From contig JAFUHI010000007.1 of the NCBI GenBank assembly GCA_017468925.1, positions 1-64,000 of the forward strand: a stretch of DNA of 64,000 nucleotides, given 5' to 3'. Source of the stretch: Bacilli bacterium. GTDB taxonomy: Bacteria > Bacillota_I > Bacilli_A > RFN20 > CAG-826. Position numbers and translations under genes: made by a program. The notes beneath the pieces were generated by a model, which saw nothing but the letters and a program-made list of their open reading frames with translations, was not told the origin of the DNA and did no database searches. Shown here one piece after another: positions 25,682 to 35,113 of the stretch (position 1 is its first letter; the number at the start of each line of letters is the position of its first letter).

Positions 25682-26536
25682 ATGAATTATTTGTTGTTTA
25701 ACGCCTTCGCTGACGGAGGGAAAGGCGAAGAAAGTGCTAAAGAAGCGCTTAAAATCCTCCAAGAGAAAATCGGGGAGACGACATTAAAAGCCCTCGTCGG
25801 ACTCGATGTCAAATCATTCCTCAAAGAGCTAAAGAAAGACGATAAGGCCATCATCTTAGGGGGAGATGGCACCCTCAACCATTTCATCAATGAATTAGGG
25901 GAAGAGCAATTGCCTTGCTCTTTCTATCTCTATCCTTCAGGAACCGGAAACGATTTCCTAAATGATGTCAAAGACAAAGAGGATCCAGAGACACATTTGG
26001 TGGAATTGAATGGATTCATCACCAATCTTCCATACGTCGAAGTCAAAGGGAAAACCTACCGCTTTATCAACGGAATCGGCTTTGGAATCGACGGTGAATG
26101 CTGCGTTGAGGCTGAAAGAAAGAAGAAAGAAGGGGAGACGGAGATTGATTACGCCAAAATAACAATCGGCCTTCTTCTAGGCAGATTCAAAGCCCCATTA
26201 TCCACCGTAAAAGTTGATGGGGAAGAACTTCAATTCAAGAAAACATATATCGCCGCGGCGATGAATGGAAGATTCTATGGAGGTGGCATGAATGTCGCCC
26301 CAGAGCAAGAAAGAGGCTCAGGCCTTCTCTCTTTGGCGGTAATCCACGGAAGAGGGAAAATCGGCACTTTGATGCTGTTCCCTAAATTATTCAAAGGAAC
26401 ACACGTCAAGAGCAAGAAAGCCGTTTATATAAAGAAAGGCAAAGAAATAGAAGTGACATTCTCTTTGCCAACCGCTTTACAAATCGATGGTGAAGTAGTG
26501 GAAGGAGTCACTTCTTATCGCGCTTATATCAAATAA
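25682..26536 (+). CDS. Diacylglycerol/lipid kinase (DgkB/YegS type)
   Basis: A 284-residue kinase with the DAGK catalytic glycine loop GGDGTLN (60-66) and PSGTGNDF further on, plus GFGIDGECC. It would phosphorylate diacylglycerol or a related lipid with ATP at the membrane. It is adjacent to plsC, so a shared role in phosphatidic acid supply is likely. The substrate cannot be fixed from sequence. Confidence 0.88.
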   Translation: MNYLLFNAFADGGKGEESAKEALKILQEKIGETTLKALVGLDVKSFLKELKKDDKAIILGGDGTLNHFINELGEEQLPCSFYLYPSGTGNDFLNDVKDKEDPETHLVELNGFITNLPYVEVKGKTYRFINGIGFGIDGECCVEAERKKKEGETEIDYAKITIGLLLGRFKAPLSTVKVDGEELQFKKTYIAAAMNGRFYGGGMNVAPEQERGSGLLSLAVIHGRGKIGTLMLFPKLFKGTHVKSKKAVYIKKGKEIEVTFSLPTALQIDGEVVEGVTSYRAYIK

Positions 26537-26539
26537 AAT

Positions 26540-27532
26540 ATGCCTTCCTGCGTCATCGGAGTTGATATAGGCGGCACCAAAACCGCCGTGATATTAGCCA
26601 AAAAAGGCGATGTTTCTTCTTCTATTATCGAGAAGATGGTTTTTCCAACCGAATCCAAATTGGGTTTCCCTATATGGGAAAAGAAGGTTGAGGATAATAT
26701 ATCGATCCTTCTTTTTGAGCATGGATATAAAAAAGAAGACATCATCTCTATTGGTTTTTCCTGCGGCTCACCTATGTCTAGCAAAGAGGGAATAATAATC
26801 GCTGTTCCAAATCTCCCAGGTTTTGAGAATATCCATATTGTCGACATCTTCAAAGAGAAATATGGCTGTCCTTGTTTCATCGTGAATGATGCGAATGCCT
26901 GCGCTTTAGCGGAATATCGTTATGGGGCGGGAAGAGGATATAAAAACCTTATGTTTTGCACCTTTGGCACCGGTTTTGGCGCGGGTTTGATACTCGATGG
27001 CAAATTATATTCCGGCAATGAAGATATGGCAGGAGAAGTAGGTCATATAAGACTAAGCCAAGATGGTCCAGTAGGATATGGGAAGAAAGGCTCGGTAGAA
27101 GGATATTGCTCTGGAGCCGGAATCGCTTATATGGGGAAAACCAAGGCGAAGAAGGCATTAGAGGAAGGCAAGCCTCTCCTTTGGTGTCAAAAAGAAGAGG
27201 ACTTAGATAAAATATCTGCGAAATTAATCGCGGAATACGCTAGAAAAGGCGATAAAGATGCAATAGACATATTCCGTTTAAGCGGGGAAAAACTAGGAGA
27301 ATTCCTTTCAATCGCCATTGATTTCCTCAATCCAGAAGCCATTATTATTGGCTCAATATACGAAAGATGCGAGGATCTCCTATATCCATACGCCAAAGAA
27401 GTGATTGATAGAGAAGCCGTCTCCATCAATAGAGATCATTGCAAGATTCTCAAAGCCGAATTGGGCGATAGGATAGGGGATTACGCGGCAGTGTCTGTTG
27501 CCTTGGATGGATTGGAGCAAAAGAATGGCTAA
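26540..27532 (+). CDS. ROK-family sugar kinase lacking the zinc cysteines
   Basis: A 330-residue ROK protein: ATP loop GVDIGGTKTA at 7-16, catalytic Asp117 in VNDANA, FGTGFGAG at 142-149. The usual CxCGxxGCxE zinc motif is read here as VGYGKKGSVE (178-187): all three cysteines are replaced, and only His169 of the Zn site is kept. Kinase activity is still possible. It is the last of three tightly spaced genes and overlaps the RHS gene by 8 nt. A glucokinase or N-acetylmannosamine/glucosamine kinase role is likely. Confidence 0.88.
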   Translation: MPSCVIGVDIGGTKTAVILAKKGDVSSSIIEKMVFPTESKLGFPIWEKKVEDNISILLFEHGYKKEDIISIGFSCGSPMSSKEGIIIAVPNLPGFENIHIVDIFKEKYGCPCFIVNDANACALAEYRYGAGRGYKNLMFCTFGTGFGAGLILDGKLYSGNEDMAGEVGHIRLSQDGPVGYGKKGSVEGYCSGAGIAYMGKTKAKKALEEGKPLLWCQKEEDLDKISAKLIAEYARKGDKDAIDIFRLSGEKLGEFLSIAIDFLNPEAIIIGSIYERCEDLLYPYAKEVIDREAVSINRDHCKILKAELGDRIGDYAAVSVALDGLEQKNG

Positions 27533-30500
27533 CGCAAATCTCACAATAACTGCTTTCAATAGGTCTACTATGGCCTCTATATCAATGTCTTCATCAATGA
27601 CATTGAGCAACACTACCGCCCTTTTTGTGGAAGTAACAATAAGCAAGCCAACGTTTGGTGATTATGTTTCTTCCGCCTCGTTTTCCGTTCGCAGGTTATC
27701 TGGCTCCGGAAGAATTAGAGTATTTTTCTCAAATGAGCAAAAAGAGGAAATTGAAGAGCTTCCTGTTTCTTTGGTTATGCCAAATCCTTTTATCTCTTGC
27801 GATTTAACCGAATATCTATCACCAACAGGACACGCTTTCTTTGTTGTTTGTGCCACCTCCAGTGTGACTGTTATGGCTACCACAGGGTTCATGGGGCCAT
27901 CATGTACGTATGAATTGTCACATTTGAGTCCTTCAGATTTCAATCGGAGATTGAGTGAAACTAAATTCAGCATGGCACTCGGAAATATCACGTTATCAAC
28001 CGATTTGAAAAATGGGTTCTCATCATTGACATTGCCAATATGCTCTTATAAAGATGATGCATGTTCGTTGCCTATATCATTGATGTATGATGAACCATTA
28101 GCGTTATCCACTAATTCACTGCAACCTGATTTTTATTTCCCAACAGGTTTAAGATTGAATCTGCATCAGTTTATTTGGCAAGAAAATGGAAGCTATATTT
28201 ATATGGATGGAAAAGGCAAAAGACATGTTTTTTCGTCTCCTTCTGCCCATGTCGAAAGCAATATTTATTTCGATGAATGCGGATCATATCTTATATTGGA
28301 AACACCTGCGCTCTCTATTGTCGATCCAAAAGGCAACAAACTTCTTTTCACAAACGGAAGGCTCTCAACAATATTGCTTAAAACCGGTGTCTCATTTACT
28401 AGTTTTAGCGTTATTTGGGATTCTAATGATAGGATTTCATCGCTTGTCCGTGGAAATAGTACCGTTCTATCAATTGATTATGATTCCCAGCAAATATTAT
28501 TAAAAGCTTTTGGAAGTACTGATAGGACGATATCAGTCGCCTTCAACCAAAGTGGCACAGTCTCATCCATCACTGATAGAGATGGGACATTGTATTCTTT
28601 AACGTTAAACAACCAATGCGTTGAGTCACTTTCTTGCTCCGGAAGATCGATTTCTTGTGAACGCGATTGGCTGGATAGAGTCTCATCTATAAAGGAGTTT
28701 AGTGGGACCTCTCTGATGAGTTTGCGTAAAATCCATTATTTCAATAATGCAACATCTATGGATTTGACTCCCGAAGGAAATCAATCAATGGCGTCATCGA
28801 CCATATTTTCTTTCGACCAAAAGGGAATTACTCATTCAGAAACGTCGGCGGGAGGGACTATAATATCCGCAGAAGAGAAAGTCGAATCTGGGAATGTTTC
28901 TTATGTGATGTCGCTTTCATCGCATCTAATAAGTTCATCTGTCGAAGATTCTTCTGGGTCGCCGCTTAACCTTGCTTCATCCCCGTTGTTGGTTGAAAGA
29001 AACCAGCAGTCATCTTTTAACATAGTCGGCAGAAACAAGGGCATGGCCTTTATTTTCATCGAATCTAAACTTCAATATACTAGTGGCTCATATGCTTCAA
29101 CGTCTGGAACAGTAACGATTTCCGCATCAATTTCCGGAACACAGATTTCATCAAAATCATTCCAATTGTCCCAGTTAAAAACAATAAACGGCCTCTTCAT
29201 ACCTATTGAAGACGGAAGATGTGCGACAAATGAAGGCAATATTGCTGTTACCATTACGCATAATTTACTTGGTTATGTATTGCGCATCTCATCAGTTAGA
29301 CTGATATTTTTAGGCAATCCAGTCGAATGCTACTTAACGGACTTCAGCCAGTCGAATCAGCAACCATCTATATGCATGAATTCACCTTTTGATTTCCCGT
29401 CACCAATTGACTCGATTACTATCGACCAAGTCGAGTATCAAATAGATGCCACGCTAGACGATTGGATTGCTTCAATGTCTTATTCAATGAATGGCAAGAA
29501 AGTCCTTTTCTATTCTGATGGTGGTGGGATGATAGCCTTAGATGATGAACTTTTTACTGAATCAGGCTTGGGCCAAGTATTTGTACAAACTTACCAATTC
29601 ATGCCTCAAATTATCGAAAACACCGATAGTCAGCATACTCAATATATGCCTTTTTCATGCGTTAAGGCGAATACGGTAACGTTTAATGGTATTGTGAAAT
29701 CGGTTTTATCCACTATTGATTTCTTAACTGATGCCGAAGAAACCATAGAGAGAAGATTAAATTCGAACTTCAAGATATATGAAACGATTTTGCCTGATGG
29801 AAGGGTTGAAAGCAAAGTCTTTGATTCTTTTGGCATTTTGGTTCAAGAAGAAAAGGAATGCTATGGTGGAGCCGTAATGAAGGGACCTTTGCTCACACTT
29901 CATCCTAACAATCTATCATCTATTTCCACAAATTATCTTGATTCTGGTTCACAAAAAACCACCTCTCTTTTGAATGCCTACAGCCAATATCATGAGCTTT
30001 ATTCATCTACTAGGCAGGGCGAATACCCAACAATTTTCTTTTACGACTCTTCGTCTAGGATGTGTAATGTTTCGCAAGGCAGCGTATCGAATGAAATCGA
30101 TTATTCCGTATTCGGGCCATCATCATGCAGTGTCGGAAACCATCAAGTTTTATCTTTCTCTTATGGGTTTTACGGTCCATTATCTATTTCTTATGAGGGC
30201 AAAGCCTCGTCCTTCATTCATTCATTTACTGGCGATTCGACCAAAATTATCAACGAAACAACGTTGGATTCCTTCCATCGAATTTCCACGTATGACATCG
30301 CAGGAAAACTCATATCTAAAACCATAGGTTCAGCGAGGATTGCGGAATTTGAATATGATTCCGGCCTATCTGACGCGGGTCTCACATCCATTTCAGCTAG
30401 AACAGTTAACAACAATGACGTGAGTATAGCCATATCAAAGGATTCATACGGATCAATAACATCAATCGATGATGGGGAGGTGCATATTTCTTATTCAAGT

Positions 30501-32357
30501 AGAGTTAGTGATCTTGGGGATGGGGAAAATGCAGTAGCCCATATAGTTTTATCGGAGACAACCGAGATTGATAATTCCTTGTGGCTTAATAGAGAAGAAT
30601 ATAGGAAGCATACGTTATCAAGCCCATCAATGCATAAAATATGGTGGTCTGAAACGGGTGGTTTGACTTATGTTTCATCAGACCCATTAGCGTCGCAAGA
30701 CGGTATCTATGCATATATACAGGCCAGCGACGGCTCTATTCCTGAAACAATTGCCTTTGGATATGAGTGGTTTTCTGATTCGAATAGCAATAAAACTACT
30801 TTGATTAGTTCGAGTTATTTTGCCAAAATTGATAACAACTCATCTAATAAAAATAGAATAAATTATGAATACGCCCAATCCGGTGATATTTCAAAAATTG
30901 ATGCTATTTTTTGCTATTACAAAAATGAATATGTATATGATTCGTTGGGAAGACTTTCTGAAGAAAAACTCAACCACCTAGAAACGATACGTTATTCTTA
31001 TGATGCTAATGGAAACCTCATAGAAAGGAAGATAATAAGCGATAATGCTGAAACGGTTGTTTACTCCGCATCTTTCACCAACGATAAGATTATTTCTTCT
31101 GTCGTAGAAGGAAATCCAAAACAATATTCCTACAACTCATCCACTGGCTTGCCGACCATGTATAAAGGCATGACCGTTACGACAAGTGGCCCATTTATCA
31201 CAACTCTTGGGAACACGACTTATTCATATGATGGGCTTGGCAGAAGAACTGTAAAAGTGAACACGGTGATTGGAACTAGATCAGAATACATATATGTTGG
31301 CAATAAGCTGATAGGAGAGAATAGATGGGTTAACGGGTATTTGCACACCCTAAAATACATTTACATCAAAAATGATGTCGTTGGGATGATATGTGATGGA
31401 ACAACTTATCTATATTGCAAAAATATATTGGGTGATGTGGTGGCTCTTTTGAATGTTGTAGGCGAGAGGGTGGCTGTATATAGGTATGACGGATATGGAA
31501 AACACATATCAATAACATTTCCTAACAACCTTGAGGTTGAACCTGACCTTCAGGATGCGGCTAAGCTGAATCCGTTCAGATATAGGTCATATTATTATGA
31601 CGAGGAAACCTCGACATACTATCTTGGGCATAGATTTTATGATCCAGAAGCTGCAAGGTTTTTAACGAGAGATGACGTTGATTGTGCTGACCCATATTCC
31701 ATTTTTGGAATGAACTTATATTGCTATTGCAAATGCAATCCAATGAGGTATTCCGATCCAAGTGGACATATGGTTGTAAGTAGTTTCCTTATTGGCCTTG
31801 CTATAGCGGCTGGCGTCGGGGCTTTAACCGGAGCGGCTGCCTACACGGTTTCTGAACTTATTTCCTTTTTTGCAACAGGCGAATGGTCATGGTCATGGGG
31901 TCAATTCGCCGGAAGCGTGATTGGCGGGACTATCGGAGGCATTTTATCATATGTACTTCCTGAAGGGCTTGCCTTTTTGGCGGCTGGAATTGAGGGATTT
32001 TCATCAACATCAATTGGCATGGCATTGCAGAATGCATGGGAAGGGAGTGACTATTCTGTTGGCCAAATAATGATTGAATCGGCTGTCGGCAGCTTTATTT
32101 CTATAGTATCTACAGCGGCGTTTGGCGTATTCAAGATACGGGGCTATAACTCTGGTAGAGGATCATATTCTGCCATATCAAAGCAAATATATACAAAGTT
32201 TAAGCGTGGAATGATAAAAAGAATAAGTTCAAGAACTTTTGAAAAAATATTGGCTGTAAGTCTTGGGGAAAGTGCTGTTGAATCAATAATCAGTGGCTTG
32301 GATGATGGCACGGAGCAAACTAATGAATTTATAGACATAGGATGGATGACAATATGA
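27525..32357 (+). CDS. RHS/YD-repeat protein, candidate polymorphic toxin
   Basis: A 1610-residue protein; ATG 27525 is chosen because GGAG lies 7 nt before it. The N-terminus resembles a DNRLRE-type carbohydrate-binding region and has no signal peptide. YD-type repeats fill the middle (RYSYDANGNLIERK, YSYDGLGRRTVK). The RHS core ends with NPFRYRSYYYD and YYLGHRFYDPEAARFLTRDD and closes with SDPSGH. About 190 variable residues follow: a glycine-rich hydrophobic segment and a basic end (YTKFKRGMIKRISSRTFEKI). This is the architecture of RHS toxins. The next gene overlaps by 4 nt and is a candidate immunity gene. No toxin motif was recognised. Confidence 0.85.
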   Translation: MANANLTITAFNRSTMASISMSSSMTLSNTTALFVEVTISKPTFGDYVSSASFSVRRLSGSGRIRVFFSNEQKEEIEELPVSLVMPNPFISCDLTEYLSPTGHAFFVVCATSSVTVMATTGFMGPSCTYELSHLSPSDFNRRLSETKFSMALGNITLSTDLKNGFSSLTLPICSYKDDACSLPISLMYDEPLALSTNSLQPDFYFPTGLRLNLHQFIWQENGSYIYMDGKGKRHVFSSPSAHVESNIYFDECGSYLILETPALSIVDPKGNKLLFTNGRLSTILLKTGVSFTSFSVIWDSNDRISSLVRGNSTVLSIDYDSQQILLKAFGSTDRTISVAFNQSGTVSSITDRDGTLYSLTLNNQCVESLSCSGRSISCERDWLDRVSSIKEFSGTSLMSLRKIHYFNNATSMDLTPEGNQSMASSTIFSFDQKGITHSETSAGGTIISAEEKVESGNVSYVMSLSSHLISSSVEDSSGSPLNLASSPLLVERNQQSSFNIVGRNKGMAFIFIESKLQYTSGSYASTSGTVTISASISGTQISSKSFQLSQLKTINGLFIPIEDGRCATNEGNIAVTITHNLLGYVLRISSVRLIFLGNPVECYLTDFSQSNQQPSICMNSPFDFPSPIDSITIDQVEYQIDATLDDWIASMSYSMNGKKVLFYSDGGGMIALDDELFTESGLGQVFVQTYQFMPQIIENTDSQHTQYMPFSCVKANTVTFNGIVKSVLSTIDFLTDAEETIERRLNSNFKIYETILPDGRVESKVFDSFGILVQEEKECYGGAVMKGPLLTLHPNNLSSISTNYLDSGSQKTTSLLNAYSQYHELYSSTRQGEYPTIFFYDSSSRMCNVSQGSVSNEIDYSVFGPSSCSVGNHQVLSFSYGFYGPLSISYEGKASSFIHSFTGDSTKIINETTLDSFHRISTYDIAGKLISKTIGSARIAEFEYDSGLSDAGLTSISARTVNNNDVSIAISKDSYGSITSIDDGEVHISYSSRVSDLGDGENAVAHIVLSETTEIDNSLWLNREEYRKHTLSSPSMHKIWWSETGGLTYVSSDPLASQDGIYAYIQASDGSIPETIAFGYEWFSDSNSNKTTLISSSYFAKIDNNSSNKNRINYEYAQSGDISKIDAIFCYYKNEYVYDSLGRLSEEKLNHLETIRYSYDANGNLIERKIISDNAETVVYSASFTNDKIISSVVEGNPKQYSYNSSTGLPTMYKGMTVTTSGPFITTLGNTTYSYDGLGRRTVKVNTVIGTRSEYIYVGNKLIGENRWVNGYLHTLKYIYIKNDVVGMICDGTTYLYCKNILGDVVALLNVVGERVAVYRYDGYGKHISITFPNNLEVEPDLQDAAKLNPFRYRSYYYDEETSTYYLGHRFYDPEAARFLTRDDVDCADPYSIFGMNLYCYCKCNPMRYSDPSGHMVVSSFLIGLAIAAGVGALTGAAAYTVSELISFFATGEWSWSWGQFAGSVIGGTIGGILSYVLPEGLAFLAAGIEGFSSTSIGMALQNAWEGSDYSVGQIMIESAVGSFISIVSTAAFGVFKIRGYNSGRGSYSAISKQIYTKFKRGMIKRISSRTFEKILAVSLGESAVESIISGLDDGTEQTNEFIDIGWMTI

Positions 32358-33577
32358 AAATAAAGCATTTTTTTAGAATGTCATTTAAATCGATATTGTC
32401 TAGTTTGTTTTGGCTGATTTTGACTGGTTTTTTTGTATTTGTGCTGGCATTTATGTTGACAATTGCAATTAAAAATTCCTATAAAGGATGGGATGCTTTA
32501 CGCGTGATTGGTTTGATTTTAGCTATTTTGGTCTTCGGATACCCAATTTATTTATTTGGAATTCAGCCGTTGGACATGTTTTTCGGTCCAATTACGTTAG
32601 ATTCGTCTGAAATCAGAACCAAAGGGGATAGAAGGATATATAGGAAAAAACTACAGCATCCCGTCAACATAAAATATGTGGATATATTGTCTATATCGAT
32701 TGTGCCTTACGGTAGGCAATCAAACGGAAGCCCAACGGGAATGGCTAAACCCATTCCATACTTGTTCGTTAAAGACAAAAACCGGAAAACATCGAGATTT
32801 AGTCTTCATGACATGGCCAAGCGAACAGTGAGAAATTTGCTTTTGTCTCTGAAAGAAAGGTGTGCCAATGCAGGCAACAATGTTGATGTTAATGTCGAGG
32901 AGTTAATTAATTGTTTTTGTAATGCAAAGCATGCGACTTTTGATTATGGACCGAAAGACGAAAGCAAGGAAAAACCAAAAAGGTTTTTCAGACTATCGTT
33001 TCTTTCGCTGTTTGTTCATCTAGTGATTGCGGCCTTTATGGTTATCGTATGCGTTTACTTTTTCCCGCATTATATTCGCAATATTATAGAATTTTATGGC
33101 GATATAAGGATTCTATGGTATGTCGTGATGTTGTTGGTAGCGTTGGGCGTAATGGCATATTTAGCCTTAATTATCGTTGATTTATATTGTGGTTTGATAA
33201 CTTTGGATTCCCATTGGATTAGAACAAAGGGAAACAGTAGGTTTCAAATGTACAAATATCAATTCCCCGCCTGCGTGAATTATGCCGATATTGCCACTTT
33301 TACGATTGTTCCGTATATGAAAGCGTCAAACGGTTCCCCGACTAATAATCTAAGGCCTTTTCCATTCCTTTTTGTTGTTGACAAAAAAGGAAAAACTTCA
33401 AGATTTGCGCTGCAATTTATGTCATCCAGAACAGTCAGGAAACTAATCGTGTGTCTGAAGAAAAAATGTAGTGAAGCCGGAAATGAAATAGAAGTCGATA
33501 TCGATGATTTGATGAAAAAACACAGACAAGCACTTTTTTCCACCCACAAAGATGCGCCAAAAGACATCGAGCGATAG
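32354..33577 (+). CDS. Tandem-duplicated membrane protein, candidate immunity partner
   Basis: ATG 32354 overlaps the RHS stop (ATGA) and has AGGATGG 8 nt upstream. The 407 residues are two similar halves of about 200 (roughly 1-200 and 210-407). Each has two hydrophobic helices, then G-ITLDS--IRTKG, IVPY----NGSPT, LFV-DK--KTSRF-L, RTVR-L and C--AGN, a pattern like a membrane-tethered PH-like domain. I do not recognise the family. Coupling to the RHS gene suggests it protects the producer or helps place the toxin. Confidence 0.75.
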   Translation: MKIKHFFRMSFKSILSSLFWLILTGFFVFVLAFMLTIAIKNSYKGWDALRVIGLILAILVFGYPIYLFGIQPLDMFFGPITLDSSEIRTKGDRRIYRKKLQHPVNIKYVDILSISIVPYGRQSNGSPTGMAKPIPYLFVKDKNRKTSRFSLHDMAKRTVRNLLLSLKERCANAGNNVDVNVEELINCFCNAKHATFDYGPKDESKEKPKRFFRLSFLSLFVHLVIAAFMVIVCVYFFPHYIRNIIEFYGDIRILWYVVMLLVALGVMAYLALIIVDLYCGLITLDSHWIRTKGNSRFQMYKYQFPACVNYADIATFTIVPYMKASNGSPTNNLRPFPFLFVVDKKGKTSRFALQFMSSRTVRKLIVCLKKKCSEAGNEIEVDIDDLMKKHRQALFSTHKDAPKDIER

Positions 33578-33773
33578 TGGCGCTAATAATTCTATTTCAT
33601 TGAAAAAATCTTTAAAAACAATCTAAAATCGTATTTAGAAGGGATGTTCATTGGCCGTTTTTCTTTAAAAGAACACAAACAATAAATGGTGACGACCCCT
33701 GAAATGTAAGCAATTTGACACGCACAATCATCTAAAATTCAGCCGGCAAAATCGCGCGTGGACATAGCATAGA
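33578..33773. other. Gene-free stretch before the 33-bp repeats
   Basis: AT-rich DNA following the duplicated membrane protein gene. No frame with a ribosome-binding site, no hairpin with a U-tail and no similarity to the other spacers was seen. Confidence 0.4.
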
Positions 33774-33850
33774 TTGGTGCAAAATCACAAAAAACTCGCT
33801 CCGAATTTGGTGCAAAATCACAAAAAACTCGCTCCGAATTTGGTGCAAAT
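33774..33850. repeat. 33-bp tandem repeat before a decayed ATPase-nuclease gene
   Basis: Two identical 33-bp copies (33774-33806, 33807-33839) and the first 10 bases of a third (33840-33849). Each begins TTGGTGCAAAATCAC and ends CTCGCTCCGAAT. The array ends about 55 bp before the likely start of the pseudogene. Confidence 0.95.
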
Positions 33851-33904
33851 TATATTTACCGCGCTTCATTTATGCAACATGCTATTTCCAAAGAGGCTGC
33901 AATT

Positions 33905-34458
33905 ATGGATGCGACATACTTCAGAAGAAAAATAGACCAAAGATTATTGGAATGGTTTGAAAGCAAAGGACATCCCCCTGCATTAGTCTACGGAATAAGG
34001 CAATGTGGAAAGAGCAAAAGCATAAAACAATTCGCAGAATCTCATTTTAAATATGTGAATGCTATAGATTTTTGGAAAACGCCAAACGCCAAGATTGCAT
34101 TTGAGGAATCGCTTGAAGTAAATGCGATAGCAAAATCTTTAACTGGTTTATTTCCTTCTTTCAAATTTGTGCCTCATGAAACAGTTTTAATATTAGATGA
34201 AATTCAAGACTGTCCTAAAGCAAGACTAGCGTTAAAAGGCTTTAAAGAAGATGGAAGATATGTAGTTATTGCTACACTACATTGATAGAAGCAAAATCAA
34301 CAACAGGAAACACTAAATCGAGTAAACAAATAATGAAAAATCCAGATCATTATGGGAAAACTAAATTAATAAAAATTGGCGATTATAATATTTCAGAATC
34401 CGGCGATATAATAACAATCCCACATTATTTGACCTTTGCGTTAGGAAAAGAATTATAG
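33905..34458 (+). pseudogene. Decayed AAA_14/DUF4143 ATPase-nuclease gene
   Basis: The N-terminal part (start 33905, AAGAGG 8 nt upstream; DATYFRRKIDQ, Walker A YGIRQCGKSKS, Walker B TVLILDEIQDCP) stops at 34285. A shifted frame from 34282 then reads LIEAKSTTGNTKSSKQ and ends ITIPHYLTFALGKEL at 34458. That is the C-terminal end of a DUF4143 PD-(D/E)XK domain with its E-x-K. About 250 residues between are missing compared with the intact gene at 45688, so an internal deletion broke it. Confidence 0.85.
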
Positions 34459-34475
34459 GGTTTTCGCCCAAAAGA

Positions 34476-34483
34476 TATAAAAT
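34476..34483 (+). promoter_or_regulatory. Candidate -10 box of the SIS isomerase gene
   Basis: TATAAAAT ends 9 nt before ATG 34493, with no ribosome-binding site between. No convincing -35 was found. Confidence 0.4.
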
Positions 34484-34492
34484 ATATCCGTT

Positions 34493-35113
34493 ATGAAAAA
34501 CGAAGAACTATTATTTAATTTCTATGAAAGATTTCCTGAATTAAGAGGGAAAGGGATTGAAAAAGCGTTTTCTATTCTTCTTTCTTCTTGCCAAAGCGGG
34601 CATAAGATCCTTATATGCGGGAATGGAGGATCATCATCCGATTCCGATCACATCGTAGGAGAGCTTATGAAAGCGTTCTGCCTCCAGAGGACACTTTCGG
34701 AAGAAGAAAAGAAAAAATTCCCTCCGGAAATCGCCTTAAAATTGCAAAAAGCCATACCGGCTATATCGCTAAGCGCCCATTCTGGATTATTGACTGCGAT
34801 AGGGAATGATACATCTTTTGATATGGTCTATGCCCAACAAGTATATGGTTATGGGGAAGAAGGGGATGTCTTGATCGGATTAAGCACCTCTGGGAATTCC
34901 CTCGATGTGGTGAATGCTGCATATGTCGCCAAAGGAAAGGGGATGAAAACCATCTCGATAACCGGAGAGAAAGAATCGAAATTATCCGCTATATCGGATA
35001 TAACTCTTAGATTGCCTTCGACTGAGACATATAGGATCCAAGAATATACATTGCCGATATATCATCTTCTTTGCCTCATGCTAGAGAATGCGCTTTTCGG
35101 CGATGAAAAATAA
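34493..35113 (+). CDS. SIS-domain sugar-phosphate isomerase (GmhA-like)
   Basis: A 206-residue SIS protein. ICGNGGSSSDSDHIVGELM (about 42-60) and LSTSGNSLDVV (124-134) match the phosphoheptose isomerase family. A Gram-positive-type cell has no LPS heptose, so the substrate may be another sugar phosphate; heptose use for surface glycans is possible. It overlaps the next lipoprotein gene by 11 nt. The start appears leaderless. Confidence 0.85.
   Translation: MKNEELLFNFYERFPELRGKGIEKAFSILLSSCQSGHKILICGNGGSSSDSDHIVGELMKAFCLQRTLSEEEKKKFPPEIALKLQKAIPAISLSAHSGLLTAIGNDTSFDMVYAQQVYGYGEEGDVLIGLSTSGNSLDVVNAAYVAKGKGMKTISITGEKESKLSAISDITLRLPSTETYRIQEYTLPIYHLLCLMLENALFGDEK

Noticed and set aside
33601-33773. 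Insertion-sequence remnant between the RHS module and the 33-bp repeats
   Set aside because: No terminal inverted repeats, target-site duplication or transposase fragment could be recognised.
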